Shown: piece after piece, positions 1 through 11,599 of the stretch
Layout of the letters: every line of letters begins with the position of its first letter
Position numbering within the stretch: the first letter of the stretch is position 1
Source of the DNA: Phoronis australis
Lineage: Eukaryota > Phoronida > Phoronidae
Direction of reading: 5' to 3'
NCBI GenBank assembly: GCA_002633005.1
Contig: NMRA01000021.1
Coordinates: 778,706 to 842,705, forward strand
Length of the DNA: 64,000 bases
Translations under genes and position numbers: made by a program
Notes under the pieces: model-generated
What the model saw: only the letters and a program-made list of their open reading frames with translations
Databases searched by the model: none
What the model was told of the DNA's origin: nothing

Positions 1-2
1 GG

Positions 3-98
3 AATGTCAGCCTTTGTTTGTCACATTTCAAGGAATCGTGTTTCGACCAAACACAAAAGCGGCGTTACGATGAAAGAGCCGACACCATTTGCAAATAA
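3..98 (+). pseudogene. C-terminal part of a THAP domain (cut by window edge)
   Basis: The frame is open from base 3 to a TAA at 96-98. It contains LCLSHFKESCFD followed by a basic stretch and RYDERAD. The LC-x-x-HF-x3-CF pattern is the C-terminal half of the C2CH zinc module of THAP domains, which bind DNA in transcription factors and P-element-like transposases. The Cys and His of the second half are both present. The amino half would lie left of the window, so intactness cannot be judged. The reading frame stops only about 15 residues after the CF pair, with no further protein, which suggests a domain-only relic. A closely similar tail (SAHFEESCFDSNQ) ends the THAP relic at 55.67 kb, so both are probably copies of one dispersed family. 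Confidence 0.6.
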
Positions 99-534
99 TA
101 TGAATAACGAACAAACTAGTTCCATTATAGGGTGAGTGATACCAGGCCCTCATCCTCGGCCCAGATCGAGTCCAACTACACGTAGGCTTATGCAATGTGT
201 TTAGACCGCAGAGGCAGATCTACGGGGCGGGTTCAGGGGGTTCAAACCTCCCCTATCGGGACAGGATCAAAAATAAGTGTTAAAAGAAATGTCGCCAGGA
301 AAACAGAATCAGCAACTAAAAACAAACAAAAAAATGTTACACGAGAGGGGAAGAGCCCCTCCCGACCTTCCCTCGGCTCGACGCTACGCGCCTCGGATTC
401 TCGCGAATCCTAACCCCCATTACTGAAAACGGAGACTGCCACTGGATCGTGCTCATACCATCATGGCAATAGCGAATACGAATGAGTCAGGTTTACTGTG
501 GCCTTTGTCAGTGATTATTGAGTGTCTATTTTGC

Positions 535-597
535 TTAATAGTTGTCCAGTTCTGGCTCAAAATAATGCTCGTTTTCTGATCTGCTGTGTTCCGCCAT
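535..597 (-). pseudogene. Start of a short acidic reading frame convergent to the THAP relic
   Basis: On the minus strand an ATG at 597-595 in a good context (TTGCAATGGCGG) opens a 20-residue acidic peptide that stops at 537-535. It begins MAEHSRSENEHYFEPELDNY. The position (downstream of and convergent to a THAP tail), the acid-rich composition, and the upstream words CCCGCC and ATGGGTGGAA or ATGGGTTGAA recall the longer minus-strand reading frame at 55.94-56.20 kb. I read it as the broken 5' end of a member of that family. It is too short to identify by itself. Confidence 0.3.
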
Positions 598-644
598 TGC
601 AATTTATTGTCAAGTGACCAAACGTCTTCCACCCATTGCATCAT

Positions 645-1560
645 TTGGCGGGAAACATGGAAATGAATTATTTTTCTTCAAAATAAAAAATCTCGAATAT
701 TTGGTATAAAAAGTGTTCACTTAGTTAGTTTTTAAGGTATTCATTTCATATTAGCTAACTGAAACCTCGAAAATTACAAAAATGTGTTGTGGGAACTATT
801 CAAACACAGAGACATTTACTTTTTTAAACTACGATAGTTTGTGAAATCAAAAACATCAAAACAAAATTCACCTCCCCTCCCCAAATGGCTGTAGTTTTAT
901 ACACCTTCTTCGCACCACGACTGCTGTGTTGTCTAACAAGGGTATCAGACGGTAACATATTACAGAGGTGCCTCTGAAAAACCCTTAGAAACAACGCTTT
1001 TGAAAAGTAAAGCGCATTTATTTTTCAACCACCATTATAATCTAACGTAAGATCAAATACACTGAAGGCAACTAATAAAAAAATGTCAAATTTAAGAAAC
1101 CTAAAGAATCTTTGGGCCTTAAAGAAGTAGAATTTCACCTGAGTCTAAATGTAACTTAAGTCTGCGTACACCAGGGTTGTGTTTTAGCACAGGCCCTGTG
1201 TAATTGAATCTTGCCCGCTTTGCCGCTTTATGATAGACGAGTGCCCATTCGATGCTATACAGAAAGAAAACTTTTAACTCGAGTGGACACTTTGACATTC
1301 GTCTTACACAACTTTCTGATTGCAAACGACTGTGCACAAAATACCTCAGGCCAGAACGAAACGTAAAGGTGCTTCGCCTCTTGCTGGAGAAACTTGAAGT
1401 TCACTTTCAGCACAAAACGAAAAACAGCTGCATCAGCCAGTTTCTGGACCACAAGGAGGACCACACGTCATCCTAAGCGAGGACCGTTCTACTGCCAAGT
1501 TCAAATGTATCTGAGCAGTGACAATGACACGTTCAGTCAACATAACAGTTGGTTCATACT
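645..1560. other. No recognisable gene
   Basis: Short open frames on both strands overlap each other and show no family motif. If the IGFBP-domain gene at 1.57 kb is intact, its second exon should lie here or further left on the minus strand. I could not recognise a cysteine-rich partner exon. Confidence 0.5.
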
Positions 1561-1564
1561 TTAC

Positions 1565-1758
1565 CTGGCCTCATGAGCGCTGCATGGATCACCCTCTTCC
1601 CCCGCGCACACTTTACAGCAAGCACACAAGGGTCCCCAGACGACCTGACATCCCGGTCTCAACGCAGGGCATTTTTGCGTTTTTCTACAATTACATGACA
1701 GGGCGTCTGTACCAGGCAGTGCCACGGCGGCCAAAAGTAAAATAAAGTAGAACTGCAT
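1565..1758 (-). CDS. First coding exon of a secreted single IGFBP-domain-like protein (paralogue 1)
   Basis: The ATG at 1758-1756 opens MQFYFILLLAAVALPGTDA, a typical signal peptide, followed by a cysteine-rich module: C-x-C, C-x6-C, then C-x-CC-x2-CAGEEGDPC. The CxCCxxCA-x3-G-x2-C arrangement is that of the IGFBP N-terminal domain, as in single-IGFBP-domain secreted proteins of invertebrates. In such proteins it is usually a small extracellular disulfide-rich domain of poorly known partner. The exon ends at 1565 with AG followed by GTAAAG, a good donor, leaving two bases of a codon. The remaining cysteines must be on a later minus-strand exon that I could not find. A paralogue with the same layout lies at 28.82 kb. 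I chose this start over an upstream in-frame one because both paralogues share it and the signal peptide begins there. Confidence 0.7.
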
Positions 1759-1845
1759 TACACCAGTGTGAAGCAATATCGAGATATTGTACCGTTGCAG
1801 CTTAGACAAAATGGATTTTAATGTAGGAAACTGTTTCGGAGATGG

Positions 1846-1854
1846 TTTTATATA
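1846..1854 (-). promoter_or_regulatory. TATA box of the IGFBP-domain paralogue 1
   Basis: The minus strand reads CTATATAAAAC here, about 88 bases upstream of the ATG. The paralogue at 29 kb has CTATATAAC about 93 bases upstream of its ATG. Further upstream both share a TGTAATT...CAATAGCC or TAATAGCC word (1912-1932 and 29176-29197). Conservation at equal distance between the paralogues supports a real core promoter. Confidence 0.55.
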
Positions 1855-1999
1855 GAATGTTGTTCAAATTAGCTAATAACATAATAGCAGGTGTGGTAGG
1901 CAGGGTGTGATTGTAATTTCTCGTAATAGCCATAAATTAATAATTAAGTTGTAATTAAAAAGATCTTGTTATCGAGGTCCAATTATGTCAGGAATCTAG

Positions 2000-2606
2000 T
2001 ATATATAAGGGTGGTGCCAAAACTCCTAAAAATTTCAGAGGAATTCCCCTTATGCAAGTCACTGCCAAAATATTCGAAAAAATATTATGCCAGCCACTTC
2101 AAAAATGGCTGGAAAGAGAAAGCGCAATTAGTGTGTCTCAAGCTCAGTTTAGGAAAGGGCACAGTACGGTGGATCACATGTTTGCTTTATGTACGTTGAT
2201 AATTAAATACTTGCCACGAGAGAAAAGTGAATTCTATTGTGCCTTCGCGGATTTTAAAGCCACTTTCGACAGTATCTATAGAAGTACATTATATTTTAAA
2301 TTAAAGAACAATCGCATAGAAAGTAAGATGTGTAGGTTAATCAAAGCAATGTACGCTGAAGTAAAAGCGTGCGTGAGATTGAATAATGGGAGCTATGCGG
2401 AGTTTTTTAATTGTCAGAATGGTCTGAAACAAGGGTCTAGAGCAAGAATTACAATATGATGGCGGTGAATAAATTTCCATGAGATCAGCTGAATTACTGC
2501 ATCTGCTGTTTGCTGATGATTTGGCTTTATTTTCCTATAGGGTTAAAGGACTGCAGAAAAAAATTAATAGTATATATATACATACATTCATACATACATA
2601 CATACT

Positions 2607-2674
<68 letters not shown>

Positions 2675-3829
2675 TATATATGAACATTGCCAGAAATGGA
2701 AATTGATTGTTAACATGTCAAAGACTAAAATAATTGTTTTAAATGGACTTATGGTAAGAATACTCTTAATATTGTAAACGCATATAAATATTTAGGATTA
2801 ATGTTTACTACGAAAAATTTGTGGTCTTGCGCACAGAAAACTAAGGCAGTGAATTTAACGAGGAAAAGTATCAATGGTTTTAATGCACCCCCATGAAAGT
2901 TAGTTTGAAATTATTTGATTGTCAGATACTGCGGAAACTTCATTATGGCTGTGAGATCTCTGGGTTTTAGTGTGGGCGAAGGTATTGAAATAGTACACCA
3001 AAAATTTTGTAAATAAATTTTGAATTTGCCCAGCACAGCAATTTCATTGGCTGCTAGAGGTGAGATAGGTCATTACTTCTTGATTGTATACCGACTTCCT
3101 AGAGTTGTGAAATATTGGTTAAAACTATTAAAAACCGATGCGTCAAAAATTACATATCATTGCCATGAATGGCAGTACAATATGAAGGAAAATATTGATA
3201 AACCTTGCTGGGTTAATGATGTTAATAAATTGCTAATTCAGATTTGGTTTTGGAGAAGCATGGTACAATCAGGGGTGTAGGTTTTGAGACAAGCTTCATA
3301 TCATTTTCTGTAAAAAAAAATGCAAAGATCAGCAAAATGGCAAGAAATTTTGAACAATTCGAATAAGCTGGAAACTAACAGAACGTTTTAGTTAAACATA
3401 TGTTTTGAAAATTATTAAGATGTAATTGACGATGGAAATGTAAGATCTGATATGGTAAGATTAAGATGTTCAGCTCATGCACTAATGATTGAAAAGTGTG
3501 GACACTTGAAACTTAGCAGACCAGAAAGATTGTGCCCTCTCTGTTAGGCCATGTGTCGAGTCAGAATACCATTTTGTTATGGAATGTCCATTCGACGATA
3601 ACCTTTGGAAAAAGGTATTTGCCTGAATGGATCTTAAACAGCCCCAGTTTTTCAAAAATGCAACAGACTCGTGACTAAGGAGGAAAAAGATAATGGCCAT
3701 CATGTAAATATGTTCATTTCGCATTCAAGCGAAGAAGAGCTCGTGTTACTTTTAATGTTCGACACTTATTTGTATTGTATTTGATGATTTGATTGTAACA
3801 AGGGCTGGAGGCCTAGTTAGTTATTGAAT

Positions 3830-3831
<2 letters not shown>
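2000..3831 (+). mobile_element. 5'-truncated, decayed non-LTR retrotransposon (CR1/L2-like group)
   Basis: Translation from about 2008 gives the reverse transcriptase opening NFRGIPLMQV, then SQAQFRKGHSTVDHMF. Motif A follows as FADFKATFD (the usual AF pair is TF), then NGLKQGS, and the catalytic motif C as FADDLALF after a short deletion around 2459-2500. A frame at 3020-3280 matches the post-RT segment of such elements, with the typical VKYW-x-KLL pattern. Near 3480-3600 lies the terminal zinc-knuckle-like region RPERLCPLC ... YHFVMECPF. Stops, frameshifts and an inserted compound microsatellite interrupt it, so it cannot encode a working enzyme. The 3' end is a TTGTATTGTATT-type UTR, then GAATAAA and a CA microsatellite. 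The first ORF, the endonuclease and the RT start are missing. The clade assignment is approximate. Confidence 0.85.
2571..2680. repeat. Compound (TACA)n(CA)n(TA)n microsatellite inside the retrotransposon
   Basis: A run of TACA units passes into CA and then TA units. It splits the reverse transcriptase remnant just after motif C and must have expanded after insertion. Confidence 0.95.

Positions 3832-3906
<75 letters not shown>
3832..3906. repeat. (CA)n microsatellite at the retrotransposon 3' tail
   Basis: About 37 uninterrupted CA units directly follow GAATAAA, the 3' end of the LINE. The array probably grew from the element's own short tail. Confidence 0.97.
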
Positions 3907-3908
<2 letters not shown>

Positions 3909-4299
3909 ACTAGTGGTAAATAGACATTTTGTTCCTTATTCAGATTTAGAATGGTTTCCATTCCTGGCAAGAACTATTCCTGGCAAGAACTACCATGTCG
4001 TTTATTGTTTCTGACCACCCTTGTCCCAGAGGCCTTGTTTCATTCGCCAAGGGGAATTACAAGAGATTTATGCAATCAATTTCAATTCATTACAAACAAA
4101 TGTTCAGCGATGACATTGCTGACAGTTGTGAAGGAATATGCCTGCAAAAGAAAGACTCGGACATGGTTGATAGCGTCTTTAATTATTAATTAAATTAAGT
4201 GATTTGTTAATTACTTTTATAAAAAAAACAGTGCACGTGGCCTGAGGTCATTTGCGGTGCATCACACGTGCGCAGACCTCATGGTTGGACCCATTGCAC

Positions 4300-4696
4300 A
4301 AAACACTTGAGCTAAAAGCACGAGAGCCCCGTTATGGTTCCTCGTGAAGGAAGTTTTCAAGTCTGCCTGTCTCCTTTGAGAAAGCGGACAGACATTTCCA
4401 TTTCTTGCCATACGCTATATGTTGTAAGCATGTAACAGTGCCATCCAGTAGGTTGCTCCTTAGCCTGTAAAAAGCTGGGCAAGACCGTCTACCTGGTGTG
4501 AAGGGGTTTCAACGTCAGTACCACACTCGGAACACACTGGGCTCCCCATATGCCCAATAATGTGTCTGTGTCGAGCTAGGTTACAGTGACCCGTCAAAAT
4601 TGGAATGACGTGTCTTATACCCAGTCTATCTAGACTCAGATTTTTTTTAACCTTATATGCATCATTGTGACTTTCAACACTGCTGGGATGTTTCAT
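4300..4696 (-). mobile_element. 3' fragment of a second LINE: RNase H-type C terminus
   Basis: On the minus strand the frame 4696-4460 reads ILTGHCNLARHRHIIGHMG followed by SPVCSECGTDVETPSH. This is the end of the RNase H domain plus the terminal Cys-Cys-His motif found in Jockey/I-type LINE polyproteins. After a frameshift, another frame continues to FSKETGRL near 4370, which resembles the usual end of such proteins. Only the last tenth of the element is left, with no RT. It lies in the opposite direction to the LINE at 2.0-3.8 kb and belongs to a different family. Confidence 0.7.
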
Positions 4697-4699
4697 GAC

Positions 4700-6240
4700 T
4701 GTTTCCTACCACTAAATTCTTGACAGTAAAACAATTACCATTTCTTAGCTATCTATTCCTCTGAAATCACACACTCTGACTGTCCACGTCGTTAGAGCCA
4801 TCGAATTAGGTTGGGTCGATCAAAAATTGTAATGTAGCTTTTTGGCCAAAATAGTAGCAGGAGTCTATTAATAAGCGCACTGGTGAAAGGGATTGACATG
4901 TCTATATCCAACGTTTCGATTTGTTACAAATAAACCATCTTCAGGAAGAAGTAGTGCAACAGCTCTCGAAAACTGTAGCGACCTCGGACACACTCTTAAC
5001 CGACAGCTTATTTATTGGAGGCAAGCTTGCTCGTTCCAAATTGCATGTATAATTTATTAACGAAATATTGATTGTTTTACATAACTGTTCGTTTTTGTTG
5101 GCTGCTTGCGAATGCAGCAAATTGTGTTTTAATGAATTGAGCACAATTCGGTAATTGTTGAATTATAGTTAATACCCGTACCCGGTTCACTGTTAATAGT
5201 ACGTTTATTGTCATTAAAATTGTTCTGAGCTAATTCTCTGTTTGACTTTCTCCCGCTAAACGTTACACGAAACGACTTGTCTCCTGTCAACTAGACTGTA
5301 AAAATGAGCTGTGTCGTGATATAACGCGATAGTTTTTGAGTCGTAGTGGACGATCGCCAACTGGTTTTTAACAAATTATGGTGCCAAACCTCGGTATCCC
5401 GAATCGTGACGAAGTTTGACTACTATCATGCTACTCAAGCCAACTGTACGTCTAACATAGTAATTTCCGAGTTCCAGATTCCATTTCTTGACCCGAGAGT
5501 GACACAAAAGAGCTATTTATCAGCGAAGGCGCATGCGTCAAATGGCCAGCAAGTAGAGCCTTTTGCCATCGAAGGAATGCATCTTACAGTACGAATTTCA
5601 CGAATTTCTGAAAGACGCCGAAGTTTCATGGTCCGTGTGTTGTCGTCCAGTGTTAGGTTCCTACAACTTCGTGCACAGAAATCTTCTAGACGACATAGTT
5701 TTGTGATTTTAGAGTGTAAAGTAGTGACAATTATAACTGGACGACCGAGCCCTAAAATGTGCGACCAACACAGTTTAGACACTTCTACCATAGTTGTTGT
5801 TGCAAAGTCCTACAAGCACAAAGCAATTATGAAGGGTGTTGTGTAGATACGTGCCCTATGATCTTGAGTGAGTTTGTTGTCAAAGGACTGATTCATGCGT
5901 CGAGGTGACACTTGCTGAGGTTGTAAACTGTTGTGCAGATTTTTTGGTCAAGGGTTAATTATAATTTCAAAGGCAAATATAAGTGTTCAACAATTAACGT
6001 TAGTAGTACACCAAACGTTAAAAACAGTATTATTCGTTAATTTGTGTATCTGAAACTACAACACGTTGGGTTTCATTGAACCACACCTAACAGGCAAAAT
6101 GTGTCTGTTTTGTACTCAAATGACCTTTACATATTTCAAATTACGACGCGAGGGGTGCATTTCGGAAGTAAACACAAGGAATTTAGTTTTGAGGTACGGT
6201 GAACGTTTTGTTACCCACTGCTACCCAATCTGAATATATT
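4700..6240. other. No recognisable gene; long frame open on both strands at 5346-5846
   Basis: A 166-codon frame on the plus strand (5346-5846) overlaps a 92-codon frame on the minus strand (5791-5513). Neither shows a domain, signal peptide or good splice sites that I can recognise. A chance open stretch in a locally GC-richer, CpG-containing region is the simplest reading. Confidence 0.45.
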
Positions 6241-6255
6241 CCGCAAAAATAGAAA

Positions 6256-6848
6256 TTAAATGCAAACCAACGGGGTCAGCTTGTGGTGTCCAGATTCTAC
6301 TTCACTTAAGTCACCAAATGTCAACTTCGTTGCAGGAAGTAATTCTTTTCGCATAATGATCATCTTATCGTATCTCCAAACACTGTCGTTTGCATCACAT
6401 GAACATTTTAAGCGAGGATTATCGCAATAAGAAAAGCGACCACAATCACACACGCATGAGTACCCTTTGCCTCGACCGAACCACCGTGCTAAATGCTTGC
6501 GTTTGGTGTGCAAAACGGAATTGTAGCACGTGTAGAAAATCTCTTGATAGCACGAAGTTGCAGAACGTATCAATGACAAAACTTGAGGAAGAGAAACCGT
6601 GTATGTAACATTTCGTGAATAGCATTCGGAATGCTAGCAGTTGATCGGAATGGTTATGTTCTTTTCGGTATCATGTCGGACAATGGTGACGCAACTTCCT
6701 GTGGCAACATCAAACTGACAATCCACTACGAAAGGGTATTCTCCTGCGGCGCCATTAGGATCGATTATGTATTTACCGCTGTCGTAACAACCAAGATCCG
6801 CCCAACCTTTGCAAGAGGCAGGCATTGAAAACAAAATCAGAATTTCAT
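6256..6848 (-). pseudogene. Broken secreted CNTNAP-like fibrinogen-type domain gene
   Basis: The minus strand encodes, in one frame apart from a TAG at 6636-6634, a complete domain like the fibrinogen-type region of contactin-associated proteins. It has SCKGWADLGCYDSGKYIIDP, then SCVTIVRHD, then after the stop SCYQEIFYTCYNS, then SCVCDCGRFSYC and the signature CSCDANDSVWRYD, then KLTFGD and the terminal TPLVC. It ends at a TAA directly after the last cysteine, so the protein would be one domain of roughly 190 residues. Just before the domain the frame reads ILILFSMPAS, like a signal-peptide core. The nearest ATG (6848-6846, ATGAAATTC) is one frame off. A frameshift at the start plus the TAG make it a pseudogene unless these are sequencing errors. 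No introns are needed. Confidence 0.75.
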
Positions 6849-6859
6849 CGTTTTATGGC

Positions 6860-8320
6860 ATGTATTGTCGCACTCGACCCCCCGTGCACGTGCAATTTTT
6901 CAGGGTACTGTTACGTTCTGTTGCTGCTTTCCAATTCCGGCGGCAACACTGGGAAAACACGAACCAATGAACGAACTTGCTGCTCAGTGTTCTTATTTGT
7001 ATATTACAAAAGTTGGCAACAAGGTGGTAGCCTAACATCCACAGATCTTTCTCCGTCCGGGAGCTGAAACGAAAGTTCTTGGAGGGTAACCGTGAGGCTT
7101 CGCAACGAGAGCTTGCGTGATTGCGACACATACATACACATGAACATTCCTCAACCTGGGATGCAATGCAAGAATCACACAGTCTTCACAAGTTTTCGTA
7201 ATACTTTACGAGCACACGATCGCACTTAGCTTTTCTCTGAAGTACTGTCTTGTGTAATAAAAATCTTTTTGACTGCGATTGAGAAGGCATAAATAAACGC
7301 TTTACTCATATGCACATGGATGACGCACAATTGTCGAGTGTCGAGAAGTCATACGGTTGTTACTATATGTACTTGATGTGTGAGCAGTTCAGGTATATTT
7401 GTAAGGCGTGAGTAGAACTTGGAACCAGCGCCGCCTGTGTTATCCGATTGACATCGGGAGAAGTATGTGCATTGGGGAGGGCGCCTCTGCGCGTTGACGA
7501 AAGTACGCTGAGGTTATGTGTATAAAAAGGTCAGTGATGGCGAGGTGAACTTATTGCTCGAAAGGTGTGTTTCTTTCCTTAGAGATGGTGTTCCTAGACT
7601 CTTCCGTATCCCAAACTTTACTCGAGACTCTGCTAAAAAATTGGTAAATTTAGTGCCATGCTTCTGGTAATCTTTCAATTCCATGCTATGTGCCTTTGGT
7701 CAGTTTGCATGTCTGGAGTCTTAAGAAAAGTTTAGTAGTCGTGGAGGACCCCTGTGCCCGGTTGCTTAAATTCTTCGCGTTTTTGTGTCGTTTTTTACTC
7801 GTAGATCTTTTATTTTTCTGCCAATTTATTTTTATTATGAGCTCCCTTTCTAATAAAACTAAAAACCGAGACCTCAATTTCAACGAAAATAAATAGGTAC
7901 TTAGTCCTTACGTTGGGTGTGTTGCGTGAAAAGATCCCAACCTATTTTCAATGTAGATTTCAGTCTCGATTTGTATCAAAGCAAAAAATTGATTTAGTAA
8001 TAAAAATAAAACGACTTAAGAAAGGACAACCAGTTTTTCCAAATATCTACTTGTGCGTAGTAGATTTAGCGAACTTAGTTGACTTTTTGGGAATATCGTT
8101 TGACGACTAAATATCTTGGGCCGAACATAATAATTTGGTGGGAGCAAAAATTGCATAAGCCAGTGGTGCACTCAGCAAAAGAAATACCTGCTTCTATTTG
8201 CACCGAGAAAGATTTACTTCTCCTTGGTCCACACTCACTTAACGCTTGGCTTCTCCTGCAACTATGTCCACCGTGAATAACCATTTACAAATTACACCAT
8301 TGCATAGAAACATTACTGTT
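6860..8320. other. No recognisable gene; possible TATA-type promoter at 7520
   Basis: Only short overlapping frames are present. GTATAAAAAGG at about 7520-7530 would serve as a TATA box on the plus strand, but no coding exon with a clear family motif follows. I treat it as unproven. Confidence 0.4.
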
Positions 8321-8323
8321 TTC

Positions 8324-8347
8324 ACACACAGACGCACACGCGCACGC

Positions 8348-8409
<62 letters not shown>

Positions 8410-8420
8410 ACACACACACG
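8324..8420. repeat. (CA)n microsatellite
   Basis: Interrupted CA/CG dinucleotide run. The frame that crosses it is a repeat artefact. Confidence 0.97.
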
Positions 8421-8639
8421 AATGTAGTTACTACTTAAACACAATTAGTCTGTTTATCCCGTTATAATACGTGCATATGTGCAGCACTCATTCATTTATA
8501 TTTAGTAAGATGTCAGATTTATTCATATAATTGTTTATTTATTGAAGTACTTACAACTTTCATTTCTTATGTAAGTCTTCTAATCGAATGTTAGTGTATG
8601 AATAGTAAATAATTACTGTCTCGGTTCTTACCATTTCTT

Positions 8640-8776
8640 ACCTGTTTCATGTTGTATTGTATTGTGCTGTACGGTGATCCTCTTTGAAGAGGACTTTGCC
8701 TTCAAGGCTCTCCTGCTTACATTCATATACATCCAATGTATTTCACTAATTTGCTGTAAAACTTAATAAACGCATT
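8640..8776 (+). mobile_element. 3' end of a non-LTR retrotransposon
   Basis: The stretch has TTGTATTGTATTGTGCTG, a short GAAGAGGACTTTGCC...AAGGC foldback, then TTAATAAACGCATTATTTATC. It is built like the 3' UTR of the LINE at 3.7-3.83 kb (TTGTATTGTATT ... GGAGGCC ... AATAAA). No coding part is visible upstream, so this is a strongly truncated copy. Confidence 0.4.
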
Positions 8777-8779
8777 ATT

Positions 8780-11300
8780 TATCTATCTCCATTTTGGAAC
8801 TCTTTCAGGCACTGGCTGCCGAACTTAATTTCGCAGGGCATCAACTCAAAAATTGACCAATCACATGGTGGGGAGTTTACATGAAGAGTGGACCGTAAGC
8901 TATTGAAAATTTTCGAGAGTCTCAAGAAAACATTGTAAACCTGCACGATGGGAATTTAGCGCCAACAATTCTTGGTAAAACAAAGTCAAGTATTTGATAA
9001 AAATGAGGTTCAAAAAGTATTACCAGCGGGAAGCCACTTGTTGCTGGAATTACTACGCGCTGTTACTGTACCAGTGAGTACAGCAATGGTGAGCAAAACT
9101 GTGCCACTTTCCATTAGCCTTATGCACACGAGCCTGTCCAACTCCAACGTCAGTATCAAATGTTAAGCAACATATACTACAGTGTCTCCTGAAAGACCTG
9201 GCTTTTTCTGCTGTGATTTCCCACGTTCTATTTGTCTTACAAGCAGGCTATCAAAGTGATTTTTTCACCTGAGGAGTCCTCATGGACTTTTATAGATAAC
9301 AGCGACTTGTAGTCTTACGCTAGCCAGTACTTTCGGTAGTCGGTTATTTAGTACTGAAGGTTGCAATGACTCGTGACGTCACATAGCGAATTTGAAATCA
9401 AAGCTGATAGTCCACTAACAAAGTTTTAAGGCATAGCACAAATGAACGCGCTGCTGGCGAGGTATTGCTCGTTGGTCCGAAGAGGTTTCTCTTATCATGT
9501 GTGTTAGTGCTTCCCAAGGATGTTTAATGTTGGCGATACTCGCTTAAGTGCTTCCACAACGACAATGGTGACCTTGTCTCTGGCTTCACACATCCTGAGT
9601 GCAAGACAGGAGATACTCAACAGCTGGTTCTCCAATCTACTCACACTCACTTTTGTCCCAGCCGCCTTCCCGACAGCCTTAACCTCATCATGTGCACATC
9701 GGGTGTTGAATACCGAACAAACTACTCTGAACCAGGTGGACAACTGGATCTAACGAGGTCATCATCAAAATTACAAGAAAAAACAACCGTCCCAGTTCTG
9801 AGCCTATCCATTCGTTCTACCATCGAGACCAGAATGAACCATTGGTTACACCGAAGTTGCTTTCGTAAATAAAAGTCACTAGCAAGAAAACCTGGTGTAA
9901 TCACGTCCCCCGCTTGTTATGTATTTTGTGAATCGACTTGAATGATCTTGAGATTTCTCAAGAAACACTATAAGAGCAGCCTAATCAACTAAGCCCCACC
10001 TCAGTCACTTTCATTGCATCTAAATTAATGTATCATACAGCCAGTTATTAAGTTTCTGGAAGACCACGACTTGAGGAAGACAAGATCAGACGAAACCCAG
10101 GTGATTCTAACCCTCGCTGGTTCCCTGTGTGCCGCTAGGTGGTCTTTAGCCAGCACGCAGGTATCACTTAATTTTCCTCGGGGATTTTTTTACACATGCG
10201 TTTCTGATTGGCTTGTCAAATTCTCAACAGGTAGTGCTTTACGCAAACAATCTGGCATGACTGATGGATTGAAGTGTAAATGTGGTCTGTTGTACATAAT
10301 AATCGGTGCTTAAAATTTATGTTCAGGATATGTGAATCCTAGAGATTGTGGTTGCGTCTTTTCGGAGTGCATCTTTCTACTGTCAATGACTTTTGTTTAC
10401 GATAGTGTCCTGTATTCATACAGTATGAATAACACACCCGTTAAATCGGTGAAATATGGGTTTATTGTACAGGTATGTGCTCCAAGCACGCGGTTATTAA
10501 ACAACACTGCAGAAACGAAATAGTTGCTGCGACGCCACCTGCATGACAAGGATTAAAATCGTCCGTCATTTGTTCACGGTGTTGTAAAGCTAACCAATGA
10601 CTGCTGAGGTTACATCAATCAATGCTAAACGGGTTGCCAATGCGTGATACCTACGTGATGGATATGCACATAGGAACCAGCGAGATTCTAACCATGACAT
10701 CGTCCAAGCATTTAAAGACCTTATCAACGCCATATTCCTCAATTTCCACAACGTTTCTGCAAATAACTACCCCACAAATTCCATCGCCACAGTATCCGGA
10801 ACAGTACCGTGGTTTAGCTAGTCTCCTTCAAGTCATTTGCAAAAGAACGTCGTCAACGGCGCGGCATCTTATAAGTAAAAATGTGTAAACATTGCTTTTA
10901 ACTTGCACATGAAGCACACTTCTTACTACTTTTAAATATTCAACCTTCTCACACACTTATAATATCCTATTTTTCAAATCTCTGACACTATAATGACGTA
11001 ATATAGGCATAAGAAAACATGGCTTGTTACGTTTAATCCTCTCACTATCGTTGATTTTAATAAATTCCTGATTTTTGCTACTAAGGTTTACATCAAGAAA
11101 ACAATTTAACACGCAAAAACTACCACGGAAAAAAAGAACCAAAATTACGGCAAAAGAATTACAGACCTAGTTATTGAAAACAATCATTAAAGGAGAAAGC
11201 CACTCAGACTAAATAGCCTATTTTACTGTCTTAATCGGCCTATATCCACATCATCTCCTTTACGGTCGATCTTACCTCGCCGAGGGGAGTCACGTTAACA
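8780..11300. other. No recognisable gene
   Basis: Paired open frames on both strands at 9504-9753, and others below 90 codons, show no domain, signal peptide or paired splice sites that I can defend. No strong repeat was recognised. Confidence 0.45.
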
Positions 11301-11349
11301 TGTGAGGAAAGTCAGAAACGTCGCAGCGACGCCAGTGATTCTTCGGCAG

Positions 11350-11565
11350 AGTGAGTGCCGCAATGCTGTGGTGAGTATCGCTCCCGCTTGTGCGAACTAT
11401 GAAGCTGCGAGGAAAGCGGGTATATCGTTTTCTCGGTTTCCTCGAGAGCCTATAATGCTTCAGAAGTGGCTCGCAGAAGTGAAGAATGCAGTTAATACCA
11501 AGTATGAGTCCGTGAAACTTCTCCGCGTCTGTCAGTGGCCTGCATTTCGTCGGATCGGTTGTTGA
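11350..11565 (+). pseudogene. Degenerate THAP domain
   Basis: The plus-strand frame contains PACANYEAARKAGISFSRFP followed by REPIMLQKWLAEVK. This matches the first half of a THAP domain: a Cys, then a GxSFxRFP core, then the K/QWL helix. The first cysteine of the zinc pair is missing (SIAP where CCAP or CSAP is usual). The second half is barely recognisable (RVCQWPAF at the place of the C-x2-HF motif) before a stop at 11565. Zinc binding would be lost, so I call it a relic. There is no transposase behind it. Confidence 0.5.
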
Positions 11566-11599
11566 CCAGTTTTGATTATGAAGAATTATAGTTGGCCAT

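Noticed and set aside
5346-5846. 166-codon plus-strand frame
   Set aside because: Open on the opposite strand too, with no recognisable motif and no clear exon boundaries. Reported only as an interval note.
7520-7530. TATA-like GTATAAAAAGG
   Set aside because: No coding exon or second promoter element follows in the right place, so it is left as a note in the interval entry.
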